Below are positions 63,933 to 64,000 of a stretch of DNA of 64,000 nt, piece after piece. The notes beneath the pieces are model-generated. The model had not been told where the DNA came from. It was given only the letters and a program-made list of their open reading frames with translations, and made no database searches. This DNA is from Streptococcus sanguinis (GTDB lineage: Bacteria > Bacillota > Bacilli > Lactobacillales > Streptococcaceae): NCBI RefSeq assembly GCF_003943735.1, contig NZ_RJMV01000003.1:104171-168170 (forward strand), given 5' to 3'. Position numbers and translations under genes: made by a program. Position 1 is the first letter of the stretch. Each line of letters starts with the position of its first letter.

Positions 63933-64000
63933 ATGATGAAGAAAGCAATTCTAATGATGACTTTTGGCTCGCCAGAGGAGATTAGCTTTGAGGGAGTGGC
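63933..64000 (+). CDS. hemH: Ferrochelatase-like protein, 3' end outside window
   Basis: The first 22 codons are visible (MMKKAILMMTFGSPEE, then ISFEGV). The opening KAILMMTFGSPEE matches the streptococcal ferrochelatase-like (HemH) proteins, which would insert iron into a porphyrin. Start ATG 63933 or 63936, after GAAGAGGAAAG. Streptococci usually lack the rest of heme synthesis, so the role of this enzyme is uncertain; it could act on scavenged porphyrins. Only the N-terminus supports the call. Confidence 0.7.
   Translation, partial: MMKKAILMMTFGSPEEISFEGV

Overview
The window reads as a low-GC Firmicute chromosome from the genus Streptococcus, most like the sanguinis/gordonii group of oral streptococci. 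The evidence is the gene set: the pyrR-pyrP-pyrB-carA-carB operon with its PyrR attenuator, a zinc regulon with AdcR-type operators driving a histidine-triad protein and an AdcAII-type lipoprotein, a GlnPQ transporter with two fused substrate-binding domains and a GlnR-type operator, niaX-niaR, and many extended -10 promoters of the form TATGGTAAAAT. The species is inference; no similarity search was possible. No rRNA, tRNA, CRISPR array, insertion sequence or prophage was seen.

Layout. 1-1.1 kb: tail of a cluster of small membrane proteins ending in a DUF4176 protein (a family linked to type VII secretion loci). 1.2-2.4 kb: MarR regulator and FMN reductase, sharing a candidate operator. 2.4-8.4 kb: the conserved TseB-like / aspartate aminotransferase / asnS neighbourhood, split by about 2.9 kb of accessory small genes. 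8.5-13.3 kb: an MFS transporter and a heterodimeric ABC exporter. 13.4-16.3 kb, minus strand: an orphan 402-residue protein and an ABC-F ATPase with an attenuator-like leader. 16.3-25.5 kb: four tandem membrane-anchored penicillin-binding-protein-like serine hydrolases, one relic and a CPBP membrane protease. 25.5-28.5 kb, minus strand: glnPQ. 28.6-30.6 kb: two more CPBP proteases. 30.8-36.4 kb: uvrB, two acetyltransferases, DUF1697, three overlapping membrane-protein genes and a NUDIX hydrolase. 36.4-37.6 kb, minus strand: niaX-niaR. 37.8-38.8 kb: PhnA and a Pr6Pr-type membrane protein. 38.8-41.4 kb: an Slr-like leucine-rich-repeat/histidine-triad lipoprotein. 41.4-48.8 kb: the pyr operon. 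49.0-53.6 kb: adcAII and a 1178-residue Pht-type protein. 53.7-58.5 kb: an AT-rich island of orphan immunity-type genes and relics. 58.6-59.8 kb, minus strand: pepT. 59.9-63.7 kb: an SDR / GT2 / hydrolase / GT1 operon of unknown product. Right edge: start of a ferrochelatase-like gene.

How the parts work together. Two separated loci (38.8 and 49.0 kb) carry paired AdcR-type boxes beside good promoters. They probably form one zinc-starvation response of zinc-binding lipoproteins and histidine-triad proteins. The pyr operon starts at the stop codon of the first of these loci and has no terminator in front of it, so its attenuator may be the main barrier to read-through. glnPQ (GlnR box) and niaX-niaR (NiaR-type box overlapping the -10) are classical nutrient-controlled units. 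The least explained units are the serine-hydrolase array, the glycosyltransferase operon at the right end and the immunity-type island.
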